From DAIPKP01 sp964545875 (GTDB lineage Bacteria; Synergistota; Synergistia; Synergistales; Aminiphilaceae), in the NCBI GenBank assembly GCA_964545875.1, contig CAZJHH010000004.1:248001-312000 (forward strand): 64,000 nucleotides of DNA, read 5' to 3'. Position 1 is the stretch's first letter, and each line of letters starts with the position of its first letter. Under the pieces are notes generated by a model that did no database searches, was not told the DNA's origin, and worked only from the letters and a program-made list of their open reading frames with translations. The position numbers and the translations under genes were made by a program. This document shows, piece by piece, positions 25,138 to 34,071 of the stretch.

Positions 25138-25446
25138 TTATTCGTGCGAGTGATGATGACCGTGGCTGTGCGAATGTTCGCCTTCGTCCTTGAGGGCCCG
25201 TTCTTCCGCTTCTCGCATGGTGCGATAGAGGTTGCCGATTACCACGCGCTTGCTCTCCAGAGCGTGAATGAGGGCGTGCTTCGCCTCGACATGGTCGATC
25301 ATGTGCCAATGCGCCATGAGATCTCCCATGGAGGTCAGCTCCTGCACCAGGCTGTCCCGGACAAGCTCCGCCACGCCGATGGGAGTATCCACATGGGCAT
25401 GCACATGCCCTTCTCCTCCGTTGTCGGGAGTGATAATTCTGCACAT
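25138..25446 (-). CDS. Small His-rich protein, possible metal binder
   Basis: A 102-residue cytoplasmic protein. The ATG at 25446 has AAAGGAGG upstream; longer in-frame openings across the LUD gene are spurious. It begins MCRIITPDNG, has HVHAHVD at 14-20, AHWHMIDHVEAKH at 45-57, and a tail HSHSHGHHHSHE. About 17 of 102 residues are His, spread through the body and clustered at the end, which suggests binding of nickel, zinc or cobalt. I do not recognise the family. It is divergent from the LUD gene, with which it shares a 140-base control region. Confidence 0.65.
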   Translation of the reverse strand: MCRIITPDNGGEGHVHAHVDTPIGVAELVRDSLVQELTSMGDLMAHWHMIDHVEAKHALIHALESKRVVIGNLYRTMREAEERALKDEGEHSHSHGHHHSHE

Positions 25447-25587
25447 ATTCCGTTCCTCCTTTGCAAGGGCTCCTCTTTTTGAGACAATGGAACCCTCAAG
25501 GATTCTACCCCAGCACAGGAGGATTTTAAAGGGGATATCCCAAGGGAACGCATTTTCAACCATATTCAACCACCTTAAGGAGGATAT

Positions 25588-26253
25588 ATGATGTCTCAGA
25601 ATTCTGGATGGAACGAACATCGCAAGGCACATGCCCGGATCCTCGGTACCCAGGTAGCCGCCCAATGCTCTAAAAAGGGATTTCAGGCGGTTTATGCGGA
25701 TTCTTCCGAGGAGGCCCTCGAGAAGGTTCTTGCTCTCATTCCCGGAGGCGCTGCGGTGGGTATCTCCGGAAGCGTATCGGTTCGGGAGATCGGTGCCGTG
25801 GAGGCTCTGCAAAAACGGGGCAATCCGGTGGTGCAGCACTGGGATCCAAGCCTCAAGACAGCGGAAGAACGTAAACAGCGGCTCCTGGACGAATTTTCCT
25901 GTACGGTGCACCTTACGGGAACCAACGCCATCACCCGGGACGGGATGCTGGTGAATATCGACGGCACCGGAAATCGGGTAGCCGCCATGTCCTGGGGGCC
26001 GGGAAAGATTATCTTCGTGGTGGGAATCAACAAAATCTGCCCGGACATCGAGACCGCCATTCGGCGGGTTCGGGACGTGGCCACTCCTCCGAATGCCCTT
26101 CGGCTGGGAATAGACACTCCCTGCGCCAAGACGGGATTCTGCATGAACTGTGACAGCCCTCAGCGAGTCTGCCGGGCTCTTCTGATTCTGGAGAGACCTA
26201 CCCTGGGGCGGGAATCCCACGTAATCCTCGTGGGAGAGCCCTTGGGATACTGA
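25588..26253 (+). CDS. LUD-domain protein (LutC/YkgG-like)
   Basis: A 221-residue protein of the DUF162/LUD family; relatives take part in lactate oxidation, but stand-alone members like this are uncharacterised. AAGGAGGATAT precedes ATGATG, so either 25588 or 25591 may start. Family marks: AVGISGSVSVREIGAVEAL (about 56), LTGTNAITRDGMLVNIDGTGNR (in two parts about 110-130) and a late FCMNCDSPQRVC with three Cys that could bind a metal. No lutA, lutB or lactate permease is adjacent, so lactate use is not supported by context. Confidence 0.85.
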   Translation: MMSQNSGWNEHRKAHARILGTQVAAQCSKKGFQAVYADSSEEALEKVLALIPGGAAVGISGSVSVREIGAVEALQKRGNPVVQHWDPSLKTAEERKQRLLDEFSCTVHLTGTNAITRDGMLVNIDGTGNRVAAMSWGPGKIIFVVGINKICPDIETAIRRVRDVATPPNALRLGIDTPCAKTGFCMNCDSPQRVCRALLILERPTLGRESHVILVGEPLGY

Positions 26254-26326
26254 CATACCCCCAAGCCGACACGACATCGTCATGGGGGCATAAACCGAAG
26301 CTTTTCGAGAAATTTTCGGAGAAGAT

Positions 26327-26363
26327 TTCCCGGGATGTCTTTGAAGAAAGAACTTCCCGGGAA
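26327..26363 (+). terminator. Hairpin after the LUD gene
   Basis: TTCCCGGG pairs with the later CCCGGGAA; an inner TCTTT/AAAGA stem strengthens it; TATTTTCT follows. It ends about 30 bases before the permease start codon. Confidence 0.55.
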
Positions 26364-26395
26364 TATTTTCTCGACCTAAATCAAGGAGGTACCCC

Positions 26396-27676
26396 ATGCA
26401 TTCGAACACTCCCCCCTGGGGGCGGATCATACCCATTTCCTTTCTCATCGCTGGCAATCTTCTGGGAGCGGGAATTCTCGCCCTTCCGGTGAACACGGGC
26501 TTTGCGGGATTTATTCCCGCAGTGGCCGCCATGATCGTTCTGGGAGGAGCCATGTTTTTCTCTGCCCTGGTGCTTGCCCGGGAGGCCACGGAGGTTCGGG
26601 AGGAAAACTTCAATTACCCCTCGCTCTACGAGAAATACCTCGGCAGGATGGGAAAATGGATCGCCACGGCGACAAACGCCTTGATACTCTACGGCCTCCT
26701 CACGGCATACATCGCGGGAAGCAGCAAGATAGTGGCCTCCATGATCGGCTTCTCCCAGGTTCCCTGGTGGCTCATGACCCTGATGACCGCCCTTCTTACG
26801 GGAATTACCGTTCTGGACATGAGCATCATCAAAAAGTACAACGTGCTCCTCATGTGCGTTATGCTGGGAGCCTTCACCCTTCTCGTCGGCCTGGGGCAGA
26901 GAGAGGTTCACAGAGATTTTCTTTTTCGCAGGGATTGGATTTTTCTCGCCACGGCGGCACCTATCATTCTTACGGCCTTTCACTTTCACAACATTATTCC
27001 CACCATCTGCAAAGATATGAAGTGGAATCTCCGGGATGTGGGATTTGCCATGTTGCTCGGCATGGCGGGGGGCTTTCTCATCAACGCCCTCTGGCTTCAG
27101 GTGGGGCTGGGCATGCTTCCGGTAACCGAGGGGGCCGATTCCATCCGCGCCGCCATAGCGGCGGGAAATCCCGCCACCATTCCCATGGGGCACATCCTGG
27201 GAAGCAAACTTTTCAACGGAGGAGCCATTCTCTTTACCGTTATCGCCATCGCCACCTCCTATCTCGCCAACGGCATAGGCCTTATGGACTTTCTCCGGGA
27301 TATTACGGAAAACCACTTTCACCGGAAAAGCCGCCCCCTCGTGATAGCCCTCACCTTTCTCCCGCCCTTCGGCATCGCCCTGATCAATCCGAATATCTTT
27401 CTCGACGCCATCAACCTCGTGGGGGGAGTCGGCATCGTGCTGCTCTTCGGAATTCTGCCCGGAGTGGTAGCTTTCCGGAAAGCCCTTGCTCCCAAGATGC
27501 GGATCTTCGCTCTGGCCATGATTCTCCTCTTCTCTCTGGCCTTCTGTCTGGAGATCGCCCACGAAACGGGACTCCTGGATTCACGGCTCCCGAAGGATCG
27601 GGAATACTGGCATTTGGAGCATGAAAAACCCCTGGTTCCCTCTCAGGGCACCCCTTCCGGGGAGGTAAGACCATGA
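26396..27676 (+). CDS. Amino-acid permease, HAAAP family, probable serine uptake
   Basis: A 426-residue permease with about 11 membrane segments, of the hydroxy/aromatic amino acid permease family (relatives SdaC, TnaT, TyrP). The first helix has GNLLGAGILALPVNTGFAG, the usual broken-helix substrate site. AAGGAGGTACCCC precedes the ATG. Its stop overlaps the ATG of L-serine ammonia-lyase (ATGA), so the two are translationally coupled; that context favours serine over aromatic amino acids. Substrate not proven by sequence. Confidence 0.85.
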   Translation: MHSNTPPWGRIIPISFLIAGNLLGAGILALPVNTGFAGFIPAVAAMIVLGGAMFFSALVLAREATEVREENFNYPSLYEKYLGRMGKWIATATNALILYGLLTAYIAGSSKIVASMIGFSQVPWWLMTLMTALLTGITVLDMSIIKKYNVLLMCVMLGAFTLLVGLGQREVHRDFLFRRDWIFLATAAPIILTAFHFHNIIPTICKDMKWNLRDVGFAMLLGMAGGFLINALWLQVGLGMLPVTEGADSIRAAIAAGNPATIPMGHILGSKLFNGGAILFTVIAIATSYLANGIGLMDFLRDITENHFHRKSRPLVIALTFLPPFGIALINPNIFLDAINLVGGVGIVLLFGILPGVVAFRKALAPKMRIFALAMILLFSLAFCLEIAHETGLLDSRLPKDREYWHLEHEKPLVPSQGTPSGEVRP

Positions 27677-28887
27677 AATCCCTCCGGGAGCTTTTTCGCA
27701 TCGGCCTGGGGCCCTCAAGCAGCCATACCATGGGGCCCCATAATGCCGCATCCCGATGGAAACAGGAACACCCCCATGCGGCATCCTTCCGTGTATACCT
27801 TCACGGTTCTCTCTGCGCCACCGGCAAGGGACATCTTACGGACAAGGCGATCCTCGAAGCCCTCGGAGCGGAAAAGACCGAAATTCTCTGGATCCGCGAA
27901 CCCCTTCCGGAGCATCCCAACGGCATGATTTTCGAAACCCTCGACGCTTCGGGCAACGTCATCAATGCGGGCACATTTTTCAGCGTGGGGGGAGGAGCGG
28001 TGCTCTCCCGAGAAGAAATGGCAGCCCCCCGGCAAGGTCCGGGAGAGATCTACGCCCTCTCCTCCATGGAAGAACTTCTCGAATGGCGGCGAAAAACGGG
28101 AAATCCCCTCTGGAAATACGTGGATCAATGCGAGGATCCCTCCTTCCCGGAATACCTTCGGGAGGTGTGGCAGGCCATGAAGGAGAGCATTTCTCGGGGA
28201 CTCTCCTCCCACGAGGCCATTCCCGGGCCCCTCCATCTGGAACGCAAAGCCTTTCGGATACATCAGCAGGCCCGGCGCCTTGGGGATAACCGCACCGCCC
28301 TCATGGCCTCCTACGCCCTGGCAGTTTCCGAGGAGAACGCCTCGGGAGGAAAGGTCGTCACCGCCCCCACCTGCGGTTCCTCGGGAGTGCTCCCCGCGCT
28401 GCTCTACTATCTGGAAGAATATCTTTCCCTGCCGGAAGAAGAGATTTTCCACGCCCTGGCCATCGCGGGGCTTGTGGGGAATCTCGCCAAGACCAACGCC
28501 TCCATCTCGGGAGCCGAGGTGGGCTGCCAGGGAGAGGTGGGTGTGGCTTGCGCCATGGCTTCCGCTGCGGCGGCCTATCTTCTGGGAGGTACCTCCCTGC
28601 ATGTAGAATATGCCGCAGAGATGGGGCTGGAACATCATCTGGGACTTACCTGCGATCCCGTGGCGGGGCTGGTACAGATTCCCTGCATCGAACGAAACGT
28701 CATGGCGGCTCTCCGAGCTCTCACCTGCGGAGAATACGCCCTGCTCACGGACGGCAAGCATCACGTCTCCCTGGATCAGGTAATTCTCACCATGAACCGT
28801 ACGGGACACGATCTTCCCTCCATGTATCGGGAGACTGCCGGGGGAGGACTGGCACTGCTGTTCCCTGAAGAAGAAAACCAGGAGTAG
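27673..28887 (+). CDS. sdaA: L-serine ammonia-lyase, iron-sulfur type
   Basis: A 404-residue single-chain enzyme that deaminates L-serine to pyruvate and ammonia. The N-terminal beta domain begins GLGPSSSHTMGP (about 11-22) and the C-terminal alpha domain carries the 4Fe-4S cysteines in TCGSSGVLPA, GAEVGCQGEVG and CDPVAGLVQIPCIERN. Both domains are fused, as in gamma-proteobacterial SdaA, rather than split. It is oxygen-sensitive in known members, fitting an anaerobe. Coupled to the upstream permease, giving uptake followed by deamination. Confidence 0.95.
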   Translation: MKSLRELFRIGLGPSSSHTMGPHNAASRWKQEHPHAASFRVYLHGSLCATGKGHLTDKAILEALGAEKTEILWIREPLPEHPNGMIFETLDASGNVINAGTFFSVGGGAVLSREEMAAPRQGPGEIYALSSMEELLEWRRKTGNPLWKYVDQCEDPSFPEYLREVWQAMKESISRGLSSHEAIPGPLHLERKAFRIHQQARRLGDNRTALMASYALAVSEENASGGKVVTAPTCGSSGVLPALLYYLEEYLSLPEEEIFHALAIAGLVGNLAKTNASISGAEVGCQGEVGVACAMASAAAAYLLGGTSLHVEYAAEMGLEHHLGLTCDPVAGLVQIPCIERNVMAALRALTCGEYALLTDGKHHVSLDQVILTMNRTGHDLPSMYRETAGGGLALLFPEEENQE

Positions 28888-28905
28888 GGGCTTCAGCGCA
28901 GCATG

Positions 28906-28965
28906 AAAAATGCCAGGGCCTTTCTGCCGGCACGTTCCGGGAGAAAGACCCTGGCATTTCTTTTG
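28906..28965. terminator. Terminator between sdaA and trkH
   Basis: AAATGCCAGGG pairs with CCCTGGCATTT, extended by CTTTCT/AGAAAG with a one-base bulge each side; TCTTTTG follows on plus and an A/T run on minus. Confidence 0.75.
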
Positions 28966-28985
28966 AGATTTTCCGTTCCGGCAGA

Positions 28986-30437
28986 TCAGCGTCTCCAGGT
29001 GGCGGGAAGCAGAAGAAGCAGCACCGTATAGATTTCGAGACGCCCCAGAAGCATAAAAGCGCAGAGAACCCACTTGCCCCCCTGGGGAATGGCGGCATAG
29101 TTCTGCACGGGCCCCACTCCTCCCAAACCTGGGCCAATGTTTCCCAGGGTGGCCGCCACACTCCCCACGGCGGTGAGTACATCCAGGCCGAACCCCGCCA
29201 TGACGAGGGTTCCCAGAATGAACAACCCCATGTAGAGAATAAAGAAAGCGGTAATGGAGGCCACCATGCCGTTTTCGAGAGACTTGCCTCCTATACGAAC
29301 GGGAAAGACCCCCCGAGGATGGAGGAGTCGCATCATTTCCGCCTTGGCCTGGCGCAGCACCACCATAACCCGGACGTTTTTCATGCCCCCACCGGTAGAG
29401 CCCGCACATCCTCCGACAAACATGAGCCAAAGCAGAATCAGGTGCGTGGCAAAGGGCCAGAGTTCATAATCCGCCGTAACGAATCCCGTGGTGGTGATGA
29501 TGCTCACCACCTGAAAGGCGGCATAACGCAAACCCGTGAGAAGGGAATCGTAGTTTCCTCCTTCCAGGACAAAGAACGTAACCACCACGGTAGCTCCCAG
29601 AATAAGCAGAGAGTAAAAACGAAATTCCGGATCCCCGAGAAGAGCCTTGGGTTTTCCCCGGAGAACCATGTAGTGGAGGGCGAAGTTCGCCCCGGCGAGA
29701 AACATGAAGAATGTAATAACCCAATCCACCGCAGCGCTTCCGTACTGCCCCACACTTCCGTTGAGAGGCGAGAATCCTCCGGTGGCCATGGTGCCGAAGG
29801 TGTGGGTGAGAGATTCGAAAAGATCAAGGCCGCAGAGCCTGAGGATCACGGTTTCCAGAAGGGAGAGAAGCATATAAACCCCCCAGAGCAGAAGGGCCGT
29901 CTGCTGCACCCGGGGAGTGAGCTTTTCCGGTATGGGACCGGGAACCTCCGCCTTGTAGAGCTGCATTCCTCCCACCCCGAGAAAAGGAAGAATCGCCAGG
30001 CTGAGAACGATAATTCCCATACCTCCCAGCCAGTGGGTGAGGCTGCGCCAGAAGAGAATGCCCCGGGGGTTGGCCTCGATATCCGTGAGCACCGAAGCTC
30101 CGGTGGTGGTAAATCCCGACATGGCCTCGAAAAAACCCTCCGTAAAAGTGGAGACCGTACCGTGAAGCCAGAAGGGAAGCCCTCCGATGACGGAGGCGAG
30201 GATCCAGGAGAAGGCCACCACCCCGAAGGCTTCCTTGATGCCGAGATCCGAAGCCTTGGCTCTGCGTCCCCAGATATAGAGCACCAGGGAAATGCCAAGC
30301 CCCGAAAGCAAGCTTATGCCGAGGGGCTTGAGATCCGGAGTTTTGTCCATATAGGCCCAGCCCATGGGCCAAAGCATACAGAGGGAAACCACTCCGCCGA
30401 TGAGAGAGAGCACCTTGGCGACGATACGAATTCTCAA
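28986..30437 (-). CDS. trkH: Trk potassium uptake membrane subunit
   Basis: A 483-residue channel-like protein with four M1-P-M2 repeats. Selectivity-filter segments are seen as MSGFTTTGAS (about 105), GTMATGGFSP (about 215), IITTTGFVTADYE (about 305) and LGNIGPGLGGVGP (about 430). The start is a TTG at 30437, four bases after the trkA stop, with GGGAG upstream; the rare start may lower its output relative to TrkA. Works with the NAD-binding TrkA encoded just upstream. Confidence 0.94.
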   Translation of the reverse strand: MRIRIVAKVLSLIGGVVSLCMLWPMGWAYMDKTPDLKPLGISLLSGLGISLVLYIWGRRAKASDLGIKEAFGVVAFSWILASVIGGLPFWLHGTVSTFTEGFFEAMSGFTTTGASVLTDIEANPRGILFWRSLTHWLGGMGIIVLSLAILPFLGVGGMQLYKAEVPGPIPEKLTPRVQQTALLLWGVYMLLSLLETVILRLCGLDLFESLTHTFGTMATGGFSPLNGSVGQYGSAAVDWVITFFMFLAGANFALHYMVLRGKPKALLGDPEFRFYSLLILGATVVVTFFVLEGGNYDSLLTGLRYAAFQVVSIITTTGFVTADYELWPFATHLILLWLMFVGGCAGSTGGGMKNVRVMVVLRQAKAEMMRLLHPRGVFPVRIGGKSLENGMVASITAFFILYMGLFILGTLVMAGFGLDVLTAVGSVAATLGNIGPGLGGVGPVQNYAAIPQGGKWVLCAFMLLGRLEIYTVLLLLLPATWRR

Positions 30438-30441
30438 GGCC

Positions 30442-31806
30442 CTAGACTCCCAGAAAATCCACGGCTTCGCTCATCCGGTCCGAGGCGGCGAAAAGAATCA
30501 CCCGGTCTCCCGGAAGGAGTTCCGTATCTCCCCAGGGAACGAAGATGTGTTTCCCCCGCTCCACTAGGGCGATAATGATTCCCTGAGGAAGATCGAGGTT
30601 CATGATGGTGCGCCCCAGGGCGGGGCTTTCCTCGGGTATAACCCCCTCGATCATCTCCGCCCCGATGTTGTCCAGCAAAGAAAGGTGCCCCCGGCTCCTG
30701 GGAAAGCGCATCTGCTGCATGACGGCCGAGGCGAGGGAGAGGTGTGGATTCACCAGGGCATCCACGGGAAGATGCCGCTCCATCTCCATGAAGGCCTTAC
30801 GGCGCACCACCGCTATGGATTTGGCCGCTCCCAGGCTCTTGCCGAGAATGCCGAGAACGATGTTCGATTCGTCGCTGGCAGTGGTGGTAACGAAACCGTC
30901 CGCCGCAGAGACTCCTTCGTAGTTGAGCAGATCTTTATCCGCCGCATCTCCATGAATAACCACCGAGCGCCCCAGCTCCCGAGCGAGACGTTCGCATTTT
31001 TCACCATCCATATCCATCAGTCGGATGTCCACATTCTTGTGGTGCTGCTCCAACCGTTGCACCACCTGAAAGCCCACCTTGCCTCCTCCCACCACGAGAA
31101 CCCGCCGCAGGGCCTTGCGGCGCCGAGGAGGGCCGAATAGTTCCTCCAGTCTCCACACCTGGTTTCGAAAGGTTACGGCATAGCAGAGATCTCCCGGTTC
31201 GAGCACCGTATCTCCTCCGGGAAGAAATCCCGAGGATCCCCGTTCCACGAAGACGATGATGCTCACCAAATCGGCGTGGCGCTTTCGGAATTCCTTGAGG
31301 GAGAGCCCCGCCAGGGGAGCCTTCTCGGCCATCCGGAAGACGTACACCCCCGCCCTGCCCCCAGCGATTTCCACGGTGCGGAGGGCGGAGGACACCGCCA
31401 GAAGCTCTTCGATCTCCCGGGCCACGGATCGCTCGGGGGAGATCAGAAGATCTATACCCAGCTCCCGGGCCCAGCTTTCGGAATCGGTGAACTCCAAATT
31501 TCGGGCTCGGGAAATGACCTTCAGAGCCCCGTTTCTCTTGCCGATCCAACAGGAAAGAAAATTGGCCTCGTCCTTCTCCGTACAGGCGATCATGAGATCC
31601 ACCGGAGTATTCTTCGTTACCCCCACCTGTTCGAGCACCTGGGGACGAGCCCCGTTACCCCGGATCACCATAACGTCGAGCTCGCTCTCCACTTTTTCAG
31701 CCCGCACGGGATCCCACTCAATTACCGTCACGTCATGCCCTTCCCGGGCCATCTGTCCGGAAACGGTATATCCCACTTCGCCGGCTCCCACGATGACAAC
31801 CCGCAT
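30442..31806 (-). CDS. trkA: Trk potassium uptake regulator, two RCK domains
   Basis: A 454-residue peripheral membrane protein. Two Rossmann NAD-binding halves start with VVIVGAGEVGYTVS (residue 3) and VLVVGGGKVGFQVV (about 235); each is followed by a TrkA-C domain ending in a PGD loop (LEPGDLCYAV about 205 and LLPGDRVILF about 435). Binds NAD(H)/ATP and gates TrkH. GGGAGGCC precedes the ATG. First gene of a two-gene operon. Confidence 0.94.
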   Translation of the reverse strand: MRVVIVGAGEVGYTVSGQMAREGHDVTVIEWDPVRAEKVESELDVMVIRGNGARPQVLEQVGVTKNTPVDLMIACTEKDEANFLSCWIGKRNGALKVISRARNLEFTDSESWARELGIDLLISPERSVAREIEELLAVSSALRTVEIAGGRAGVYVFRMAEKAPLAGLSLKEFRKRHADLVSIIVFVERGSSGFLPGGDTVLEPGDLCYAVTFRNQVWRLEELFGPPRRRKALRRVLVVGGGKVGFQVVQRLEQHHKNVDIRLMDMDGEKCERLARELGRSVVIHGDAADKDLLNYEGVSAADGFVTTTASDESNIVLGILGKSLGAAKSIAVVRRKAFMEMERHLPVDALVNPHLSLASAVMQQMRFPRSRGHLSLLDNIGAEMIEGVIPEESPALGRTIMNLDLPQGIIIALVERGKHIFVPWGDTELLPGDRVILFAASDRMSEAVDFLGV

Positions 31807-32000
31807 ACTCTAGGCCTCCCGACTTCTCGTATTCTTCCGGAGTCGCTCCGATTCTTCAGGCACACTTTTCCGGAGGTTCCTTCCTTTCAAAAGGCGCTTA
31901 TAGTAGCAAAATCAGGGAGAAGCGCCAACCCCGGAGAGGGATTTCCTCTTTTTCTCTTTTAGTGATACACTCGCTCTGTTTATTCGAGGAGGTGTTTGCA

Positions 32001-33002
32001 ATGACATCCGAACGAGGCAAAATCGTCCTTGTAGGGGCCGGAAGCTACTGCTATCCTCCGGGGACTGCTCAAAAGCAAGATCCTGAAGAATCCCGGACAG
32101 CGGCGACGGAACGCATCTCCAAAGCCATTCCTCCCCTTCCCGGAAATACGTCCTTCGAAGTAGTGGAATGGAGCCGCCAGCCCAGTAGTCACTATACCAT
32201 ACAAATGACCATGGATCTCATCGAGCGCCTCCGTACCCTCATCCGAGGAGGGGCCCGGGGAGTGGTGGTTTCTGCGGGAACGGACGTTCTCGAAGAGATG
32301 ACCTATCTTACGGATCTTCTCTGGATCTACCCTCAACCCGTCATTTTCACGGGCTCCCTCGTCCCCTGGGACAGTTTCGGCTCCGATGCGGCCATGAACC
32401 TCTACCACGCTCTTCTTGCGGCAGCCTCTGAACATGTTTGGGGCCTTGGCGCCCTTATCTGCATTCAAGATCAACTCTTCAGTGCCGCCGAAGTTACCAA
32501 GGAGATTCCCCAGAGACGAGATGCTTTTCGAGCTCCCGGCAAGGGCCCTCTGGGAACCATCGTGGGAGACCGGATTTACATAAAGCGGCGCCCCCAGCGA
32601 ACCCGTTCCCTGGGAGAATCCATCGTTCCGCTCCAGAACATTCCAATTCTCTACGCCAGCCTTGGAGCAAGCTCACACCTTCTGGACTGCTGTGCGGAAA
32701 ACCCTAAAATCGACGGCATGGTTCTCGCGGGATTCGGATTGGGAAATATCCCCCCCGAATGGCTTCCTCCTCTTAAAAAAATTCTTAAAAATGGCACCCC
32801 CGTGGTACTCGCCTCCCGCTGTCATCAGGGAGCCGTTCTTTGCCGGGATAACTTCGAAGGCGGAAATACCAAGGTTTTGGAGATGGGGGTTCTTTCCGGA
32901 GGGAGCTTGTCCCCCGCCAAGGCAAGGCTCCGCCTTGCGGTAGGCCTGGGCGCGGGGTTAGCCCGGGAAGAGCTGAAGCAGTACCTTCTCGAAGGCTCCT
33001 GA
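32001..33002 (+). CDS. Divergent asparaginase-family protein
   Basis: A 333-residue member of the L-asparaginase/glutaminase fold. The ATG at 32001 is chosen because GAGGAGGTG precedes it. The C-terminal domain and the GVVVSAGTDVLEEMTY block (about 90) align with the family's second motif HGTDT, keeping the Thr-Asp pair. The first motif, TGGTI with the nucleophilic Thr, reads VGAGSYCYPPG (about 12-22), so the primary nucleophile is missing or replaced by Ser. No signal peptide: cytoplasmic. It may have another activity (related folds include amidases and racemases) or be inactive. Divergent from trkA. Confidence 0.8.
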   Translation: MTSERGKIVLVGAGSYCYPPGTAQKQDPEESRTAATERISKAIPPLPGNTSFEVVEWSRQPSSHYTIQMTMDLIERLRTLIRGGARGVVVSAGTDVLEEMTYLTDLLWIYPQPVIFTGSLVPWDSFGSDAAMNLYHALLAAASEHVWGLGALICIQDQLFSAAEVTKEIPQRRDAFRAPGKGPLGTIVGDRIYIKRRPQRTRSLGESIVPLQNIPILYASLGASSHLLDCCAENPKIDGMVLAGFGLGNIPPEWLPPLKKILKNGTPVVLASRCHQGAVLCRDNFEGGNTKVLEMGVLSGGSLSPAKARLRLAVGLGAGLAREELKQYLLEGS

Positions 33003-33028
33003 TGCCGCGACAGTAACGTAAAGGTACG

Positions 33029-33087
33029 CCACATAAACATTAAAAATCCCCCGCCTCAGAGGCGGGGGATTTTTAATGTTTATGTGG
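33029..33087. terminator. Bidirectional terminator with 27-bp perfect stem
   Basis: Stem with a GC core (CCCCCGCC/GGCGGGGG) and A/T runs on both sides, loop TCAGA. Lies between the converging asparaginase-like and tauE genes. Confidence 0.9.
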
Positions 33088-33115
33088 TGTGTATCTTCCG
33101 GGCAAGAGAGAGGGG

Positions 33116-33868
33116 TCAGGAGGCGAGAGCGGCGTAAAGCATTCTTCCGGCGCTCGCGAGAATGGCCCCCACGAGGATGTATCGCAGAGCCCGGTTTCCT
33201 TTCATCACGGTAAACCGAGCACCCAGTACTGCTCCAACCATATTTCCCAGAGCGAGAGCTATACCCACGGGAAGATTCACCATCCCCCGGGAGAAGAACA
33301 GCCCCAGGCTGAGTACGGTGTAGCTTGCCACGATGGTTACCTTCACCGCATTGGCATGTACCAGATCATTTCCCATAACTCCCACGAGGGCCCAGATGAG
33401 AAAGAACCCCACCCCGGCCTGAATAAAACCTCCGTAAGCACCAATACAGAAAAAGAGGAGTCCCACCGCCCATCGGGGCCAGGGCTGGTCCCGGCTCTCC
33501 TCCCACATGCGGGGACGGAAAATGAGAAGCAGGGCCATCACCGTAATGATTCCCGCAATGACAAGCCGGAGAACCCGCTGATCCATCTCGATAGCCACCA
33601 GAGTTCCTGCTACGGATCCTACCATGGCGGGAATCGCCAGAGGAAGAACTTCCCGAAGCCGAAGAACTCCCTTGGATTGAAAGCGCTGAATGGCCACGAG
33701 GTTCTGCAAGAGTATGGCCACCCGATTTGTGGCGTTCGCCACCCCCACGGGAAGACCAAAGGCATCGAGGAGCGGAAGGGAAAGAAGAGATCCCCCTCCG
33801 GCCACTACATTGAGAAATCCCGCCACGATTCCCGTGGCAAAGATAGCCCCATACCACCAATGGTTCAC
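33116..33868 (-). CDS. TauE/SafE family exporter
   Basis: A 250-residue membrane protein with about seven or eight hydrophobic segments. The GTG at 33868 is the start, with AAGGAGG eight bases upstream. The family repeats are visible: GFLNVVAGGGSLLSLP (about 17) and GAYGGFIQAGVGFFLIW (about 142). Members move sulfite, sulfoacetate or other small organic anions across the inner membrane. The operator-like inverted repeat at 33883-33900 is next to its ribosome site. Confidence 0.88.
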   Translation of the reverse strand: MNHWWYGAIFATGIVAGFLNVVAGGGSLLSLPLLDAFGLPVGVANATNRVAILLQNLVAIQRFQSKGVLRLREVLPLAIPAMVGSVAGTLVAIEMDQRVLRLVIAGIITVMALLLIFRPRMWEESRDQPWPRWAVGLLFFCIGAYGGFIQAGVGFFLIWALVGVMGNDLVHANAVKVTIVASYTVLSLGLFFSRGMVNLPVGIALALGNMVGAVLGARFTVMKGNRALRYILVGAILASAGRMLYAALAS

Positions 33869-33882
33869 AAGAAGTCCTCCTT

Positions 33883-33900
33883 ATATTGCATACGCAATAT
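33883..33900. promoter_or_regulatory. Operator-like inverted repeat between tauE and the PPC gene
   Basis: ATATTGC, four bases, GCAATAT: an exact 7-4-7 palindrome 15 bases before the tauE GTG and just upstream of the plus-strand -35 at 33916. Shape and position fit a dimeric regulator; no regulator gene is adjacent. Confidence 0.5.
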
Positions 33901-33915
33901 TGATGATGGAAAAAT

Positions 33916-33945
33916 TTGCACAACCCTCTTTTTTTGTGATATTAT
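33916..33945 (+). promoter_or_regulatory. Promoter of the PPC-domain gene
   Basis: TTGCAC, 18 bases ending TGA, TATTAT. About 120 bases of leader follow before the start codon. Confidence 0.5.
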
Positions 33946-34071
33946 AACCGAAAAGGAGCTCTTTCCATTTTTCCGGAACAGAGCCCTCCCTTCAGGGGGA
34001 GAAACCCTTTTCGCCTACCCTCTTCTCATCCCCCCCGAAAAGGTTCGGAACTTCTTAAGGAGGTGAGCGCC

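Noticed and set aside
25447..26613. Minus-strand extension of the His-rich protein to 491 codons
   Set aside because: The extension is antisense to the LUD gene; a strong ribosome site marks the shorter start at 25446.
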